Virus record (IMG/VR): IMGVR_UViG_3300031999_000009
Coordinates: 19,274 to 83,273 of that record
Length of the DNA: 64,000 nucleotides
Direction: 5' to 3' (one strand)
Source of the DNA: a virus
The position numbers were made by a program, and so were the translations under genes. The notes beneath the pieces were generated by a model. It did not search any database and was not told the origin of the DNA. It saw only the letters and a list, made by a program, of their open reading frames with translations. This document shows, in pieces, positions 40,486 to 48,315 of the stretch. The first letter of the stretch is position 1. The number at the start of each line of letters is the position of its first letter.

Positions 40486-41714
40486 GCTTCGTCCTGCGCG
40501 ACTACCAAGAAAACGCCGTATCGCGAGGCGTGCAATTCTTGAAGTCTGGCACTGGCGGCGGCTTGGTCGTGCTGCCGACCGGTGCTGGCAAGTCGTTGGT
40601 CATCGCCGGCATCGCCAGTCGCCTGGATGGTCCGTGCCTGATTTTCCAGCCGTCGCGCGAAATCCTCCAGCAGAACGCAACGAAGTTGCTGGCGTATGGC
40701 TACGAGCCGTCCGTCTACTCCGCGTCGATGGGCGTGAAGGAGGTTGGCCACATTACGCTGGCGACCATCGGAAGCGTGAAGGCGCGACCGGACTTGTTCG
40801 ACGCCTTCCCCTACATCATGGTGGATGAGGCCCACCTGGTGAATGCCAAGTCCGGCATGTATCAGGAGTTCATCGAGTCCATGGGCGACGTGCGCGTCCT
40901 GGGGTTGACGGCAACGCCGTTCCGACTGTCGACCGATGGCTACGGTGGTTCGCAGTTGAAGTTTCTGACACGCACCAGGCCGCGCTTCTTTCACACGGTC
41001 GTGGCCTATGCCCAAATCCCAGACCTGATCCAGCGCGGCTATCTGTTCAAGCCGGAATACCAGGCCGTGACTGGCTTCACGGCCTCGGCTTTGAAGCTGA
41101 ACACGACAGGCGCGGACTACACGGACGATTCCGTGAAGCGCCATTTCAACCAGATCGGCTTCGCTGACCGCCTGCGCCGCATCGTCCTGCGTCTCTTGGA
41201 AGTGGGGCGCCGGAATGTGCTGGTCTTCACGCGGTTCGTAGATGAGGCCGAAGCGCTGGCGCGCACCGTGCCTGGCACGGCCGTCGTGACGGCAGCTACG
41301 AAGTCGCACGAGCGCGAGCAAATCATCGCAGACTTCAGGTCTGGCGTGATCAAGGTGGTGGCGAACGTCGGCGTGCTGGGCTTGGGCTTCGACTTCCCTG
41401 AGCTGGAGACGGTGGTGCTGGCCAGGCCGACCGTTTCGCTGGCGCTCTACTATCAGCAGGTCGGGCGCCTGCTGCGACCACACCCCGCGAAGACGTCCGC
41501 GTGGGTGGTGGACATGGTTGATCAGGTCCGTCAGTTTGGGCCGATCGAAAACTTGTGGCTTCAACCAGGCGGACCCAGTGGGATGCTCTGGGAGATGGTG
41601 ACGCGCACGGATGGCGTGACGAAGCCGTTGACGAACACGTATTTCGGTGGCGATCCGACGGGACGACGAAAGAAGTGGGATCGCAAGCGGAAGTGGGGAA
41701 CCAATGGACGTTGA
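40482..41714 (+). CDS. SF2 DNA/RNA helicase (RecG/UvsW/Ski2-like DEAH type)
   Basis: 410 residues from GTG after AAGGAGACAACAC. Starts with L-R-D-Y-Q-E-N-A (Q-motif region), Walker A L-P-T-G-A-G-K-S (residues about 31-38), Walker B V-D-E-A-H (about 115), motif III T-A-T-P-F, then the second RecA domain with V-L-V-F-T-R-F, motif V L-G-L-G-F-D-F and motif VI Q-Q-V-G-R-L-L-R-P. It unwinds or translocates on nucleic acid using ATP. Size is that of compact phage helicases. Likely used in replication or recombination. Confidence 0.92.
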   Translation: MSFVLRDYQENAVSRGVQFLKSGTGGGLVVLPTGAGKSLVIAGIASRLDGPCLIFQPSREILQQNATKLLAYGYEPSVYSASMGVKEVGHITLATIGSVKARPDLFDAFPYIMVDEAHLVNAKSGMYQEFIESMGDVRVLGLTATPFRLSTDGYGGSQLKFLTRTRPRFFHTVVAYAQIPDLIQRGYLFKPEYQAVTGFTASALKLNTTGADYTDDSVKRHFNQIGFADRLRRIVLRLLEVGRRNVLVFTRFVDEAEALARTVPGTAVVTAATKSHEREQIIADFRSGVIKVVANVGVLGLGFDFPELETVVLARPTVSLALYYQQVGRLLRPHPAKTSAWVVDMVDQVRQFGPIENLWLQPGGPSGMLWEMVTRTDGVTKPLTNTYFGGDPTGRRKKWDRKRKWGTNGR

Positions 41715-41940
41715 GCAGGCAGATTCGTCGCATGAGAAATGGGCAGACACAGCCGAATTGGTGGCCGAGAACCCGGCCGCGGCCACCGCGAAGTCGTTGC
41801 GGTTGGCGTTGGCGTATCTGTCGTATCGGCGGGCGGCGCTCATCTTGAACGCGCGCCGCAAGAAGCGAGAGCCCTCCGAAAAGAAGTTGGCAGCGATCGA
41901 CGCGCGGTTGCAGCACTACGCCGAATTGCTTCAGAAATAG
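41704..41940 (+). CDS. Small helical protein
   Basis: 78 residues overlapping the helicase end by 11 bases. All-helical, basic in the second half (YRRAALILNARRKKREPSEKKLAAIDARLQHYAELL). Possibly a helicase partner or DNA-binding protein. Unknown family. Confidence 0.55.
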   Translation: MDVEQADSSHEKWADTAELVAENPAAATAKSLRLALAYLSYRRAALILNARRKKREPSEKKLAAIDARLQHYAELLQK

Positions 41941-41964
41941 TCAAAGAATTCGGAGACGAAGGTG

Positions 41965-41993
41965 TTGACTCCTGCGCCCTTTGATAGTATCAT
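41965..41993 (+). promoter_or_regulatory. Early promoter-operator, copy e
   Basis: TTGACT, 17 bp, TATCAT, TGATAGTATCA over the -10; ATAGTCAAAGAATTCGG upstream. The transcript should begin near 42000 and run into a stretch with no protein gene for 420 bases. Confidence 0.88.
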
Positions 41994-41999
41994 TATTCT

Positions 42000-42410
42000 T
42001 GTAAGGAGGGGTGGGCGGCCGGAGGGGCTGTCACCGCGCCGGGTCAGAAGAGGGCCCGAACGCTCACCCACTTTGACAACTGAATCAGTCCAACGTGACC
42101 GGGCCCGAGTGGGTCGGGTTGCAGGAGACGGCCGACATATCCGGTAGGGACGCCAGCGCCGGACACACTAAGGCCGGGAGACATCTCCCCTGTAGGAACG
42201 CTGAAGTTACGTTGGACTGATTGGGTTGTCGGGGACACACGCCGGCGCGCGCAAGGGCAAGCGATTCCGCACGGACAAGCACTTCCGGGCGTTGCCCGAT
42301 ACGAAGGCGCCCTGTATCGGGAAAGGCGACGGCGGCCTTGACGACCCGCACTCTGCGTCGGATGTTAGGTTCAAGTAATTGGACCCATGCACGAAAGGTC
42401 CGACGCGCAC
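42000..42410 (+). ncRNA. Candidate structured non-coding RNA or long structured leader
   Basis: No protein frame is supported here, but strong self-pairing is. The central helix pairs 42075-42099 with 42206-42230: 14 contiguous pairs (AATCAGTCCAACGT with ACGTTGGACTGATT), flanked by GACAAC/GTTGTC and by wobble pairs. Inside lie hairpins at 42104-42118, 42140-42163 and 42176-42189 (GGGAG-ACAT-CTCCC). A 5' domain pairs 42011-42015 with 42067-42071 around CGGGTC/GGCCCG. A later hairpin is CCCGATAC/GTATCGGG (42295-42321), and the last helix is GCGTCGGA/TCCGACGC (42355-42406). It is transcribed from promoter e and ends just before a ribosome site. It could be a free RNA or a regulatory leader; no known RNA family recognised. 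Confidence 0.6.
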
Positions 42411-42420
42411 TTTGGAGGCG

Positions 42421-42798
42421 ATGATGACGACTCAGTTCACGCTCATTCAGTTCACGCTCCTCACCAAGCAACGCCGCCGTATCGTCCGCCAGGAACCGTG
42501 CTGGCTGGCGACGGCGTCGTTCGCTGACGGGCCAGGGATGAAGGTCAAGAAGATGACCACCACGCGAGATATCCAGAAGGCGGCTCGCTTCAGTCTCGTG
42601 ACTGCGCACAACATCGCGGTCCAGTTCTCACACCTGCCGGCATCGCTGGTTCGACCGGACGGGTCGGTCCTCGAGGCCGAGTCGTCTGCGGTGCAGGCGG
42701 AACAGCGTCGGCGACACGACGAGCACCACCGCCTGAAGCGGGACATGAACCGAGACTTGAACGCCCTGTTCGAGTCGGCTGCGGAGATGCTGCGATGA
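42421..42798 (+). CDS. Hypothetical protein behind the structured RNA
   Basis: 125 residues, ribosome site TTTGGAGGCG directly after the last RNA helix; a second ATG follows one codon later. Starts TTQFTLIQFTLLTKQRRRIVR; the middle has one cysteine; the C-terminal half is a charged helix (RRRHDEHHRLKRDMNRDLNALFESAAEML). Unknown family. Its translation may depend on the fold of the leader. Confidence 0.6.
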   Translation: MMTTQFTLIQFTLLTKQRRRIVRQEPCWLATASFADGPGMKVKKMTTTRDIQKAARFSLVTAHNIAVQFSHLPASLVRPDGSVLEAESSAVQAEQRRRHDEHHRLKRDMNRDLNALFESAAEMLR

Positions 42799-42947
42799 GC
42801 AAGACCAGCGACTGGGCCATCCGCGTGCTGAACGAGGAGCCGCCCTTGAACAAATACGAGCGCGTGGTGCGCTACGACGCGTCGATGCTCAGGATGCAAC
42901 GCATCTGGGCCTACCTTCTGAAAAGAAAGATGAGGCTCTACCGATGA
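42795..42947 (+). CDS. Small basic helical protein
   Basis: 50 residues, ATGA overlap on both sides. Basic and aromatic (YERVVRYDASMLRMQRIWAYLLKRKMRLYR). Possibly nucleic-acid binding. Too short for family assignment. Confidence 0.5.
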   Translation: MSKTSDWAIRVLNEEPPLNKYERVVRYDASMLRMQRIWAYLLKRKMRLYR

Positions 42948-43270
42948 AGCGCACACGCGCCAGTCTGCAGTTGGCCGAACTTCGGAAGCTGCGTGAGATT
43001 GCCCACGAGTGCCTCGAAGGTCGCGCCTGCCCATTCTGCGGCGAGCCGCTGCTGACGACCACCAACATCTACGCACCTGGTGACGGGATGGCGTCCCCCA
43101 TCAATGCGGACCTCACACTGCATCACCGCGACGGCAACCACGCGAACAACGCGAAGACGAACCGCGTGTGGGCACACCGGCGTTGCCACAAGTCGTTCCA
43201 CATGACCGAGCGCCATTTGGCCCGAAAGAAAGCATCGAATTTAGGCAAAGAATTAGCCCACACAGCTTGA
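42944..43270 (+). CDS. HNH endonuclease
   Basis: 108 residues. Zinc-stabilised HNH fold: C-P-F-C-G near residue 26, then L-T-L-H-H-R-D-G-N-H-x-N-N with the catalytic histidine pair, N-R-V-W-A-H-R-R-C-H-K-S-F-H closing the motif. Cuts DNA; free-standing HNH genes in phages act in packaging, homing or host DNA attack. Its stop codon overlaps the -35 of promoter f, which drives Ku. Confidence 0.85.
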   Translation: MKRTRASLQLAELRKLREIAHECLEGRACPFCGEPLLTTTNIYAPGDGMASPINADLTLHHRDGNHANNAKTNRVWAHRRCHKSFHMTERHLARKKASNLGKELAHTA

Positions 43271-43295
43271 CTCGCTGCCGGATTGATAGTATCAT
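43267..43295 (+). promoter_or_regulatory. Early promoter-operator, copy f (Ku)
   Basis: TTGACT, 17 bp, TATCAT, TGATAGTATCA over the -10; GGCAAAGAATTAGCC upstream, inside the HNH gene. Leader of about 55 bases before the Ku start. Confidence 0.88.
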
Positions 43296-43357
43296 CGTTT
43301 GGTAAGGTGATGACGACCACTTCGGCAACCACGGTGACTACGAAGGAGACGACGACA

Positions 43358-44158
43358 ATGGCCATGCGCTCAATCCTCAACTTGAACATCAGCCTCGGAA
43401 TGTTCGGCTTCCCGGTCAAGGTTTACAAGGCAGTGAACGACCCCGCGGAGGGCATCTCGTTCCGCCAGGTGCACGCAGCGTGCGGCACCCCGATCAACCA
43501 GGTGAAGCGCTGCTCCTGCTGCAACGTCGACGTGACGCAGGCGGAGCTGGTCAAGGGCTACGAGCAGCCCGGTGGCCCGATGCTGATCTTCCAAGAGGAC
43601 GAGATCAAGGCCCTCAAGCCCGAGGCGATGGGCACGGTCAAGGTCGACGGCTACCTCGCCGCTGACGAAATCGACCCCTGTTACCAGGACGGCCCCATCT
43701 ACTACTTGTCACCTGACCGCGGCACCAACAAGAAGGGCGACTGCGACACGTTCACCACCTGGCGCGACGCGCTGGCTGGCCGGTGGGCCATCGGCAAGGT
43801 CGTCATGTATGGCCGCGAGCACGTGGTGGCGATTCGCAGCGTCGACCGCCTCTTGGCGATGCACTTCATTCGGACCCACTCGGAGATTCGCAACGTGTTC
43901 GACGTGCCGGCCTACGACACGGTGCCGGAGACGAGCAAGAGCGAATACGCCGAGCTGATGGGCCAGCTCATTCGCAAGTCCACCATCGCGTTCGACGACG
44001 TGGTGCTGGAGTCTGACGCCTACACGGACTCGGTGAAGGCGCTGATCGAGTCGCGCAAGGCAGGCCAGCCCGCTCCGGCGCAGGCTGAGTTCAAGCCCGC
44101 GTCCACCGGTGGCGACCTGCTCGCGATGCTGAAGGCGTCATTGGCGGCTCAGGCGTGA
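43358..44158 (+). CDS. ku: Ku-like DNA end-binding protein
   Basis: 266 residues, the size of bacterial Ku. Family pattern is clear: an N-terminal strand (RSILNLNISLGMFGFPVKVYKA), S-F-R-Q-V-H, a C-x-x-C pair (C-S-C-C), Q-A-E-L-V-K-G-Y-E, then D-E-I-D-P-C-Y-Q-D-G-P-I-Y-Y-L and W-A-I-G-K-V-V-M-Y-G-R-E-H-V-V-A-I-R. Ku rings load on double-strand ends and recruit a ligase; mycobacteriophages such as Omega and Corndog carry Ku for genome circularisation. Start chosen at the ATG behind GAAGGAGACGACGACA. The same promoter family drives the phage ligase and primase-polymerase. Confidence 0.92.
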   Translation: MAMRSILNLNISLGMFGFPVKVYKAVNDPAEGISFRQVHAACGTPINQVKRCSCCNVDVTQAELVKGYEQPGGPMLIFQEDEIKALKPEAMGTVKVDGYLAADEIDPCYQDGPIYYLSPDRGTNKKGDCDTFTTWRDALAGRWAIGKVVMYGREHVVAIRSVDRLLAMHFIRTHSEIRNVFDVPAYDTVPETSKSEYAELMGQLIRKSTIAFDDVVLESDAYTDSVKALIESRKAGQPAPAQAEFKPASTGGDLLAMLKASLAAQA

Positions 44159-44180
44159 TCAAGATGGTAAACCCGCAACT

Positions 44181-44203
44181 GGGAGCAGGTGCGCCCTGTT
44201 CCC
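44181..44203 (+). terminator. Hairpin downstream of Ku
   Basis: GGGAGCAGG pairs with CCTGTTCCC (one G-U) around a 5-base loop, then CTCTCTCTCT. A partial intrinsic terminator or processing site separating Ku from the following genes. Confidence 0.5.
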
Positions 44204-44224
44204 CTCTCTCTCTGGAGGAGGACC

Positions 44225-44695
44225 ATGTCAGAACCGATCGGGATTGCACCGAAACGAAAGTTCACTGTCAACCAGTTCGATCTCGCGAATGCAATTCCTA
44301 ACTGCCCGGCGCACTGCGCCATTGCGCTCGCTATTGAGCGGACCTATGGCGCAACGAATGTGAGGGTCGGTAGCACCAGGGACGGCCGGATCGCTTTCAC
44401 CATCGGAAACAAGCGTTACGTTTACCCGGGCATTCCCCGTGCGGCGATCGAGTGTCAGTATCTCGTTGACGCCGGACAGGCCAACCGCGTAGCTCCATTT
44501 ACCGTGAATCTTGAGCACGGCTTCGTTCACAAAGTTGGGCAAAGCCCCTCCAGCAACCCAAAGCGGAAGCGCCGTGGTCACTGGCAGCGGAAGGCGTCGC
44601 GGAGCCCGCGTGGCGTGCCCTACTCTCGGACGCTAAGGCGCGAGCTCGAACAGCGACAACTCGAGGCTCTTTCCACTGGGACACACGTCAGATGA
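44225..44695 (+). CDS. Hypothetical protein with basic C-terminus
   Basis: 156 residues, ribosome site CTGGAGGAGGACC. N-terminal 110 residues mixed (NQFDLANAIPNCPAHCAIALAIERTYG); the C-terminus is strongly basic (NPKRKRRGHWQRKASRSPRG), probably nucleic-acid binding. Unknown family. Confidence 0.6.
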   Translation: MSEPIGIAPKRKFTVNQFDLANAIPNCPAHCAIALAIERTYGATNVRVGSTRDGRIAFTIGNKRYVYPGIPRAAIECQYLVDAGQANRVAPFTVNLEHGFVHKVGQSPSSNPKRKRRGHWQRKASRSPRGVPYSRTLRRELEQRQLEALSTGTHVR

Positions 44696-44985
44696 TCATC
44701 AAAATCATTCCGTCCGACGGGAAGCCCCCGACCAAGGTGGCCGACGCCGAGCTGCACTTCCGTGTCGAGGATGGCGTGCTGTCCGGCCTGAAGCTGATTG
44801 GATTCGGGGTCTGGCGCCGCGGCAACGGCGAGCACACCGTCACCTTTCCCGCGCGGCAGTATTCCGTCAACGGGGAGCGCCGGAGCTTCGCGCTCCTGCG
44901 TCCGATCGAGCATGTCGGCGCACAGAACACCATCCGCGACGCCATCCTCATGGCCTACGCAGAATCCGAAGGGAGCGTGAAATGA
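44692..44985 (+). CDS. Small beta-rich hypothetical protein
   Basis: 97 residues, ATGA overlap. I-I-K-I-I-P-S-D-G-K-P, then strands LKLIGFGVWRRGNGEHTVTFPARQYSVNGERR, a small beta barrel of the type many phages carry (single-strand-binding or SpoVG-like in look). Family not secure; GVWRRGNGEHTVTFP resembles the DNA-binding core of SpoVG-like proteins. Confidence 0.5.
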   Translation: MIIKIIPSDGKPPTKVADAELHFRVEDGVLSGLKLIGFGVWRRGNGEHTVTFPARQYSVNGERRSFALLRPIEHVGAQNTIRDAILMAYAESEGSVK

Positions 44986-46109
44986 GTCACTTTTCCGTGT
45001 TGGTCATCGGCGAGGACCACGAGGCGCAGCTCGCGCCGTTCCACGAGTTCGAGTGCACGGGACGCGTCGACGAATACGTGCAGACCGTGGACAAGACCGA
45101 GGAAGCGCGAGCGACCTACGTCAAGGACACCACGCGCATGCTGAAACTCGTGGACGGCACGCTCGTGAGTCCCTACGTCGGAGGGAACTACAACCCAGGC
45201 TACCTGCGTCCGCCGACCATCGAGGAGCGCGAGGCCATCCAGAAGGCTGGCCCTCTTGGACTCGGCGGCAAGCCTCCGTTCGAAACGGTGGGCTACGGCG
45301 ACAGCGTGCGCGTCGTGCAGTTCCCGGCCGGCGCCGAAGACATCCAGGTGCCGACCGTGGATCACGAGTCGTTCGCCGAGTGGGCAGCGGGCTACTACGG
45401 GGCGCCCATCGCGCACGGCATGTCGGAGGTTGACCTCGATGACACGCACAAATACGGCTACACGCTCGTCGAGGTCGACTCGGTGCCCTCGGTGCAGGTG
45501 TTCGACCGGACCAACCCGAACCGGAAGTGGGATTGGTATTCGGTCGGCGGTCGCTGGACGGGCTACTTCAAGGTCAAGGCGGGCGCGGACGCCGCCGTTG
45601 GTGATCCCGGCATCCTGACGGAGCCGGCTGAGAAAGGGTGGGCCGACGTCTGCCTCAAGGGCGACATCGACATCGTCGGAATGCGCGCCGAAGCCATGGC
45701 CACCGCCGCCGAGAACTTCGACCGCATCCACGCCATCCTTGACGACCGACCGCTGATCGAGCCGTGGGACCACGTGCGCGTGCGCTTCACCGAGCAGGGT
45801 ATCGACGCGGCTCGCAAGTTCTACAACGCCCAGGAGGGGCTCGTGGCCTTGCGTGAGGCCAAGGAGAGTGTTTGGAACATCGAGCCCTTCCTTGTGCAGC
45901 GGGACGAGTTCATCGAGACGGCGCGGCAGAACGCGCTCGTGCCGTTCGCGCTCGTGATGGACGGCCAGTGGTTCGAGTCCGGCTCGATGGGGTGGTGGGG
46001 CATGGTGTCTGACGAGAAGAACCAGGCCGAGTGGATGGCGATGGTGAACCAGCTCCTCGACGGCTTGCCGGACGGCACGCTGATCACAGCCGTGGACTGT
46101 CACATATGA
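44982..46109 (+). CDS. Conserved phage hypothetical protein (MSHFSVLVIG type)
   Basis: 375 residues. The opening MSHFSVLVIGEDHEAQLAPFHEF is a phrase I recognise from many phage and plasmid proteins of unknown function. W-D-W-Y-S-V-G-G-R-W-T-G-Y-F near residue 180 is its second conserved block, and MGWWGMVSDEKNQAEW near residue 330 the third. No catalytic motif. Cytoplasmic; unknown role. Confidence 0.75.
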   Translation: MSHFSVLVIGEDHEAQLAPFHEFECTGRVDEYVQTVDKTEEARATYVKDTTRMLKLVDGTLVSPYVGGNYNPGYLRPPTIEEREAIQKAGPLGLGGKPPFETVGYGDSVRVVQFPAGAEDIQVPTVDHESFAEWAAGYYGAPIAHGMSEVDLDDTHKYGYTLVEVDSVPSVQVFDRTNPNRKWDWYSVGGRWTGYFKVKAGADAAVGDPGILTEPAEKGWADVCLKGDIDIVGMRAEAMATAAENFDRIHAILDDRPLIEPWDHVRVRFTEQGIDAARKFYNAQEGLVALREAKESVWNIEPFLVQRDEFIETARQNALVPFALVMDGQWFESGSMGWWGMVSDEKNQAEWMAMVNQLLDGLPDGTLITAVDCHI

Positions 46110-46474
46110 GCGGCGGGGCACGCGGGCATTCGGTGGGCGGCGCCGTGCGAGGGTATCGAATCTTCGAGTGGTCCGGGCCCGATGTGGATAACGGCAGTCG
46201 GAAGCCGTTTTCCACGGCCGCGGAGGGCTCCTTCGACAAGGAGTGGCACGCGACACTCGCTGACGCGCAGGCGTGGATCGCCGCCGCGCCAACGCTGACG
46301 AAGTTGCGAGTGGAGTTCACCGCCTACGTCGTCGCTGGCAGCGCGACAGAAGACGAGCTGGAAGAGTGGGTGCGGTTCAACCTTCACGCCACGGGGTCGC
46401 TCACGAAGAGCCCCGTTTCTGAGAAGGAGCTCGAGGCGGTCGACGTCTCCGTCGACATCGAGGACTGTCGATGA
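46106..46474 (+). CDS. Hypothetical protein
   Basis: 122 residues, ATG inside ATATGAG overlapping the previous stop. Mixed alpha/beta, acidic at the C-terminus (SEKELEAVDVSVDIEDC). Unknown family. Confidence 0.5.
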   Translation: MSGGARGHSVGGAVRGYRIFEWSGPDVDNGSRKPFSTAAEGSFDKEWHATLADAQAWIAAAPTLTKLRVEFTAYVVAGSATEDELEEWVRFNLHATGSLTKSPVSEKELEAVDVSVDIEDCR

Positions 46475-46680
46475 TGAAGTTTCGCGTCGTGGCGCATCGC
46501 ACGGCCGTCTACGAAGTCGAGGCCGAAACGAGCGAAGAGGCCATCGACCTCATGATCGGCGGCGCAGGTGACGAAGTGGATGGGTCCACCGAGGACATCA
46601 AAGCGATACCGATCTGCGGCAACTGCGACGCTGACCTCGTAGACGGTCGGTGTCCACAGTGTGGAGACAAGGATGGCTGA
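46471..46680 (+). CDS. Small protein with C-terminal zinc ribbon
   Basis: 69 residues, ATGA overlap. N-terminal strand-helix (RVVAHRTAVYEVEAETSEEAID), then I-C-G-N-C-D-A-D-L-V-D-G-R-C-P-Q-C-G-D, a complete four-cysteine ribbon. Such ribbons mediate protein or nucleic-acid contacts. Overlaps the next gene. Confidence 0.6.
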   Translation: MMKFRVVAHRTAVYEVEAETSEEAIDLMIGGAGDEVDGSTEDIKAIPICGNCDADLVDGRCPQCGDKDG

Positions 46681-47152
46681 TTTCACGGGCACGCTCCTCT
46701 CGACCGGCTTCCGCGCGAAGGACAACTCGGCCTTCTTGACCGACCCGGAGGCGCAGCGCGCCATGGACCACATCGTGAAGGGCGAGGGCGGGTTCTTCGA
46801 CTGCCACGATGGGTGGTGGGCGTTCGGGTGGTATGGCCAGTATCCGGGGTCCGTCCTGCAGTTGACCTGCCAAACCTGCGACGGCGAAGGCGCCACGTGC
46901 TCAGAGTGTGACGGCGAGGGAAACGTCGAGGTTGACCTGACCGACATCGTGCAGCGCCACATCCACGATGACGACATTTGCGCGATCGCCGTCAGCGGCA
47001 ACGAGAAGCTCCGCTACAACGGTGGCACCACGGCCTACGTGTCGACCAAGGGCACCGTCTACGTCGATGGTGGCGCCGAGTGGGGCACGCACCTCACCCG
47101 CGCGGATCTCAAGGGGATCGCGGAGAAGATGAAGAAGCTGGAGGACTTGTGA
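46673..47152 (+). CDS. Protein with DnaJ-like cysteine repeats
   Basis: 159 residues. The centre reads C-Q-T-C-D-G-E-G-A-T-C-S-E-C-D-G-E-G: two C-x-x-C-x-G-x-G units as in the DnaJ zinc domain, without a J-domain. The N-terminal part is aromatic (GGFFDCHDGWWAFGWYGQYPG). May be a small zinc-dependent chaperone or thiol protein, or a structural zinc loop. Start at the ATG after AAGG in the overlap. Confidence 0.6.
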   Translation: MADFTGTLLSTGFRAKDNSAFLTDPEAQRAMDHIVKGEGGFFDCHDGWWAFGWYGQYPGSVLQLTCQTCDGEGATCSECDGEGNVEVDLTDIVQRHIHDDDICAIAVSGNEKLRYNGGTTAYVSTKGTVYVDGGAEWGTHLTRADLKGIAEKMKKLEDL

Positions 47153-47490
47153 CTCAACACATCGTCTTGGTGCCCATCGACGGTTCGCGCCCCTCGCAGG
47201 TCATCGCCCGAGGGTCAGGCGTTGTGTGCGAGAGAACCGCCTGGGAGGCCGGCGGGAAAGTGAAGGCTTACTACGAGGGCAATCTCTACGGGTCCGAGAA
47301 CATGGTGCGCTTCGAGGACCGCGTGCTTCACGCCTCTGGGCGACTGGCGCGGCACTATCCGACGGTGGCGTTCGGCGTGTGGGACAGTTCGGACTTCGTC
47401 GCGGCTGGCACGTTCGACTTCTCCGATGACTTCAAGCAGCGGCACCTGGAAATCACGGACGTGTTCGCGCTGGCGCGGTGGTCGCTGTGA
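47149..47490 (+). CDS. Hypothetical protein
   Basis: 113 residues from GTG overlapping the previous stop. Strands TQHIVLVPIDG, VKAYYEGNLYGSENMVRFEDR, then FGVWDSSDFVAAGTFDF. No family recognised. Confidence 0.5.
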   Translation: MTQHIVLVPIDGSRPSQVIARGSGVVCERTAWEAGGKVKAYYEGNLYGSENMVRFEDRVLHASGRLARHYPTVAFGVWDSSDFVAAGTFDFSDDFKQRHLEITDVFALARWSL

Positions 47491-47873
47491 AGTTCGACCC
47501 GGCCATCTTCAAGCAGCGCGCGCCGTGTGCTGACTGTCCGTTCCGTCGCGAGGGTGGCGTGCGGCACAGCCTGCGGATGATGGCCAGCTACATCAGCTAC
47601 TTCATCGGGCCTGTGCCCGCGACGTTCCCGTGTCACAAGTCGGTGCCCAAGTCTGACCCGAGGAACAAGTGGTCGGCGTGGCAGGACGGTCAAGTGATCT
47701 GCGCGGGTGGGCTGATCTTCGCGCTCAAGCAGCAGCACTGCAACAAGCTCATGACGGCGGGCTTGATGAGTGGGGCCTACGACCCGGCGCAGCACCTGGA
47801 GGTGGACGCCGTATTCAACACGCCGGCTGAGATGCTGGCGTCAGCGGAGGGTGACGATGCGGACAAGGGATGA
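47487..47873 (+). CDS. DUF6283-like cysteine protein
   Basis: 128 residues from GTG overlapping the previous stop. C-A-D-C-P-F-R near residue 14, T-F-P-C-H-K-S near residue 47, I-C-A-G-G-L-I-F-A near residue 72: the spaced cysteines of the DUF6283 family common in phages of high-GC hosts. Cysteines may bind metal. Unknown function. A second GTG nine bases upstream is an alternative start. Confidence 0.65.
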   Translation: MKFDPAIFKQRAPCADCPFRREGGVRHSLRMMASYISYFIGPVPATFPCHKSVPKSDPRNKWSAWQDGQVICAGGLIFALKQQHCNKLMTAGLMSGAYDPAQHLEVDAVFNTPAEMLASAEGDDADKG

Positions 47874-48315
47874 CAAGACCATGGCGGCGCTGATTCCGCG
47901 CCGGCTCTACATCATTCGGTCGAGGAATCTGCTGGCCGGCGTGTGGAATCCGGAGCTTCGCGGGTTCATGGGCGTGCGGACCAAGTTCGACCACCGCTTC
48001 CTGGCAGTCGAAAACCACACTGAGACAGGCCCGCCCTTTGGCACCGCGTGGGAGCTGGAAGACACGGGGATCGACCTGCCGCCAGACATCGGCATGCACC
48101 AGAGCGAGCCGACGGCCTGCGAGCACTGCCGTCAGCCTGTGCGGTGGTCAGGTCCGCCCGCGCCTGCGCCATGGGTCCACGAGGAGCCTGCCTACGATGT
48201 CGGTTGCACGGCCTCGCCGCAGTCGAGACAGAACGAGCCGCTCTACCAGTGGCTGGAAGCTCAAGAGGCCGCACTTGGCGAGGAGCGCCTCGAGAATCCG
48301 AAGAGGAACGTATGA
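47857..48315 (+). CDS. Hypothetical protein with a C-x-x-C site
   Basis: 152 residues, ribosome site GGAGGGTGACG inside the end of the upstream gene. Middle has C-E-H-C-R-Q-P-V near residue 88 and H-E-E-P-A-Y-D-V-G-C-T, possibly one zinc site. No family recognised. Confidence 0.5.
   Translation: MRTRDDKTMAALIPRRLYIIRSRNLLAGVWNPELRGFMGVRTKFDHRFLAVENHTETGPPFGTAWELEDTGIDLPPDIGMHQSEPTACEHCRQPVRWSGPPAPAPWVHEEPAYDVGCTASPQSRQNEPLYQWLEAQEAALGEERLENPKRNV

Noticed and set aside
42000-42410. tRNA gene, group I intron or known riboswitch in the structured region
   Set aside because: No cloverleaf with a T-arm GTTCGA-type loop, no recognisable intron core and no aptamer consensus could be matched by eye.
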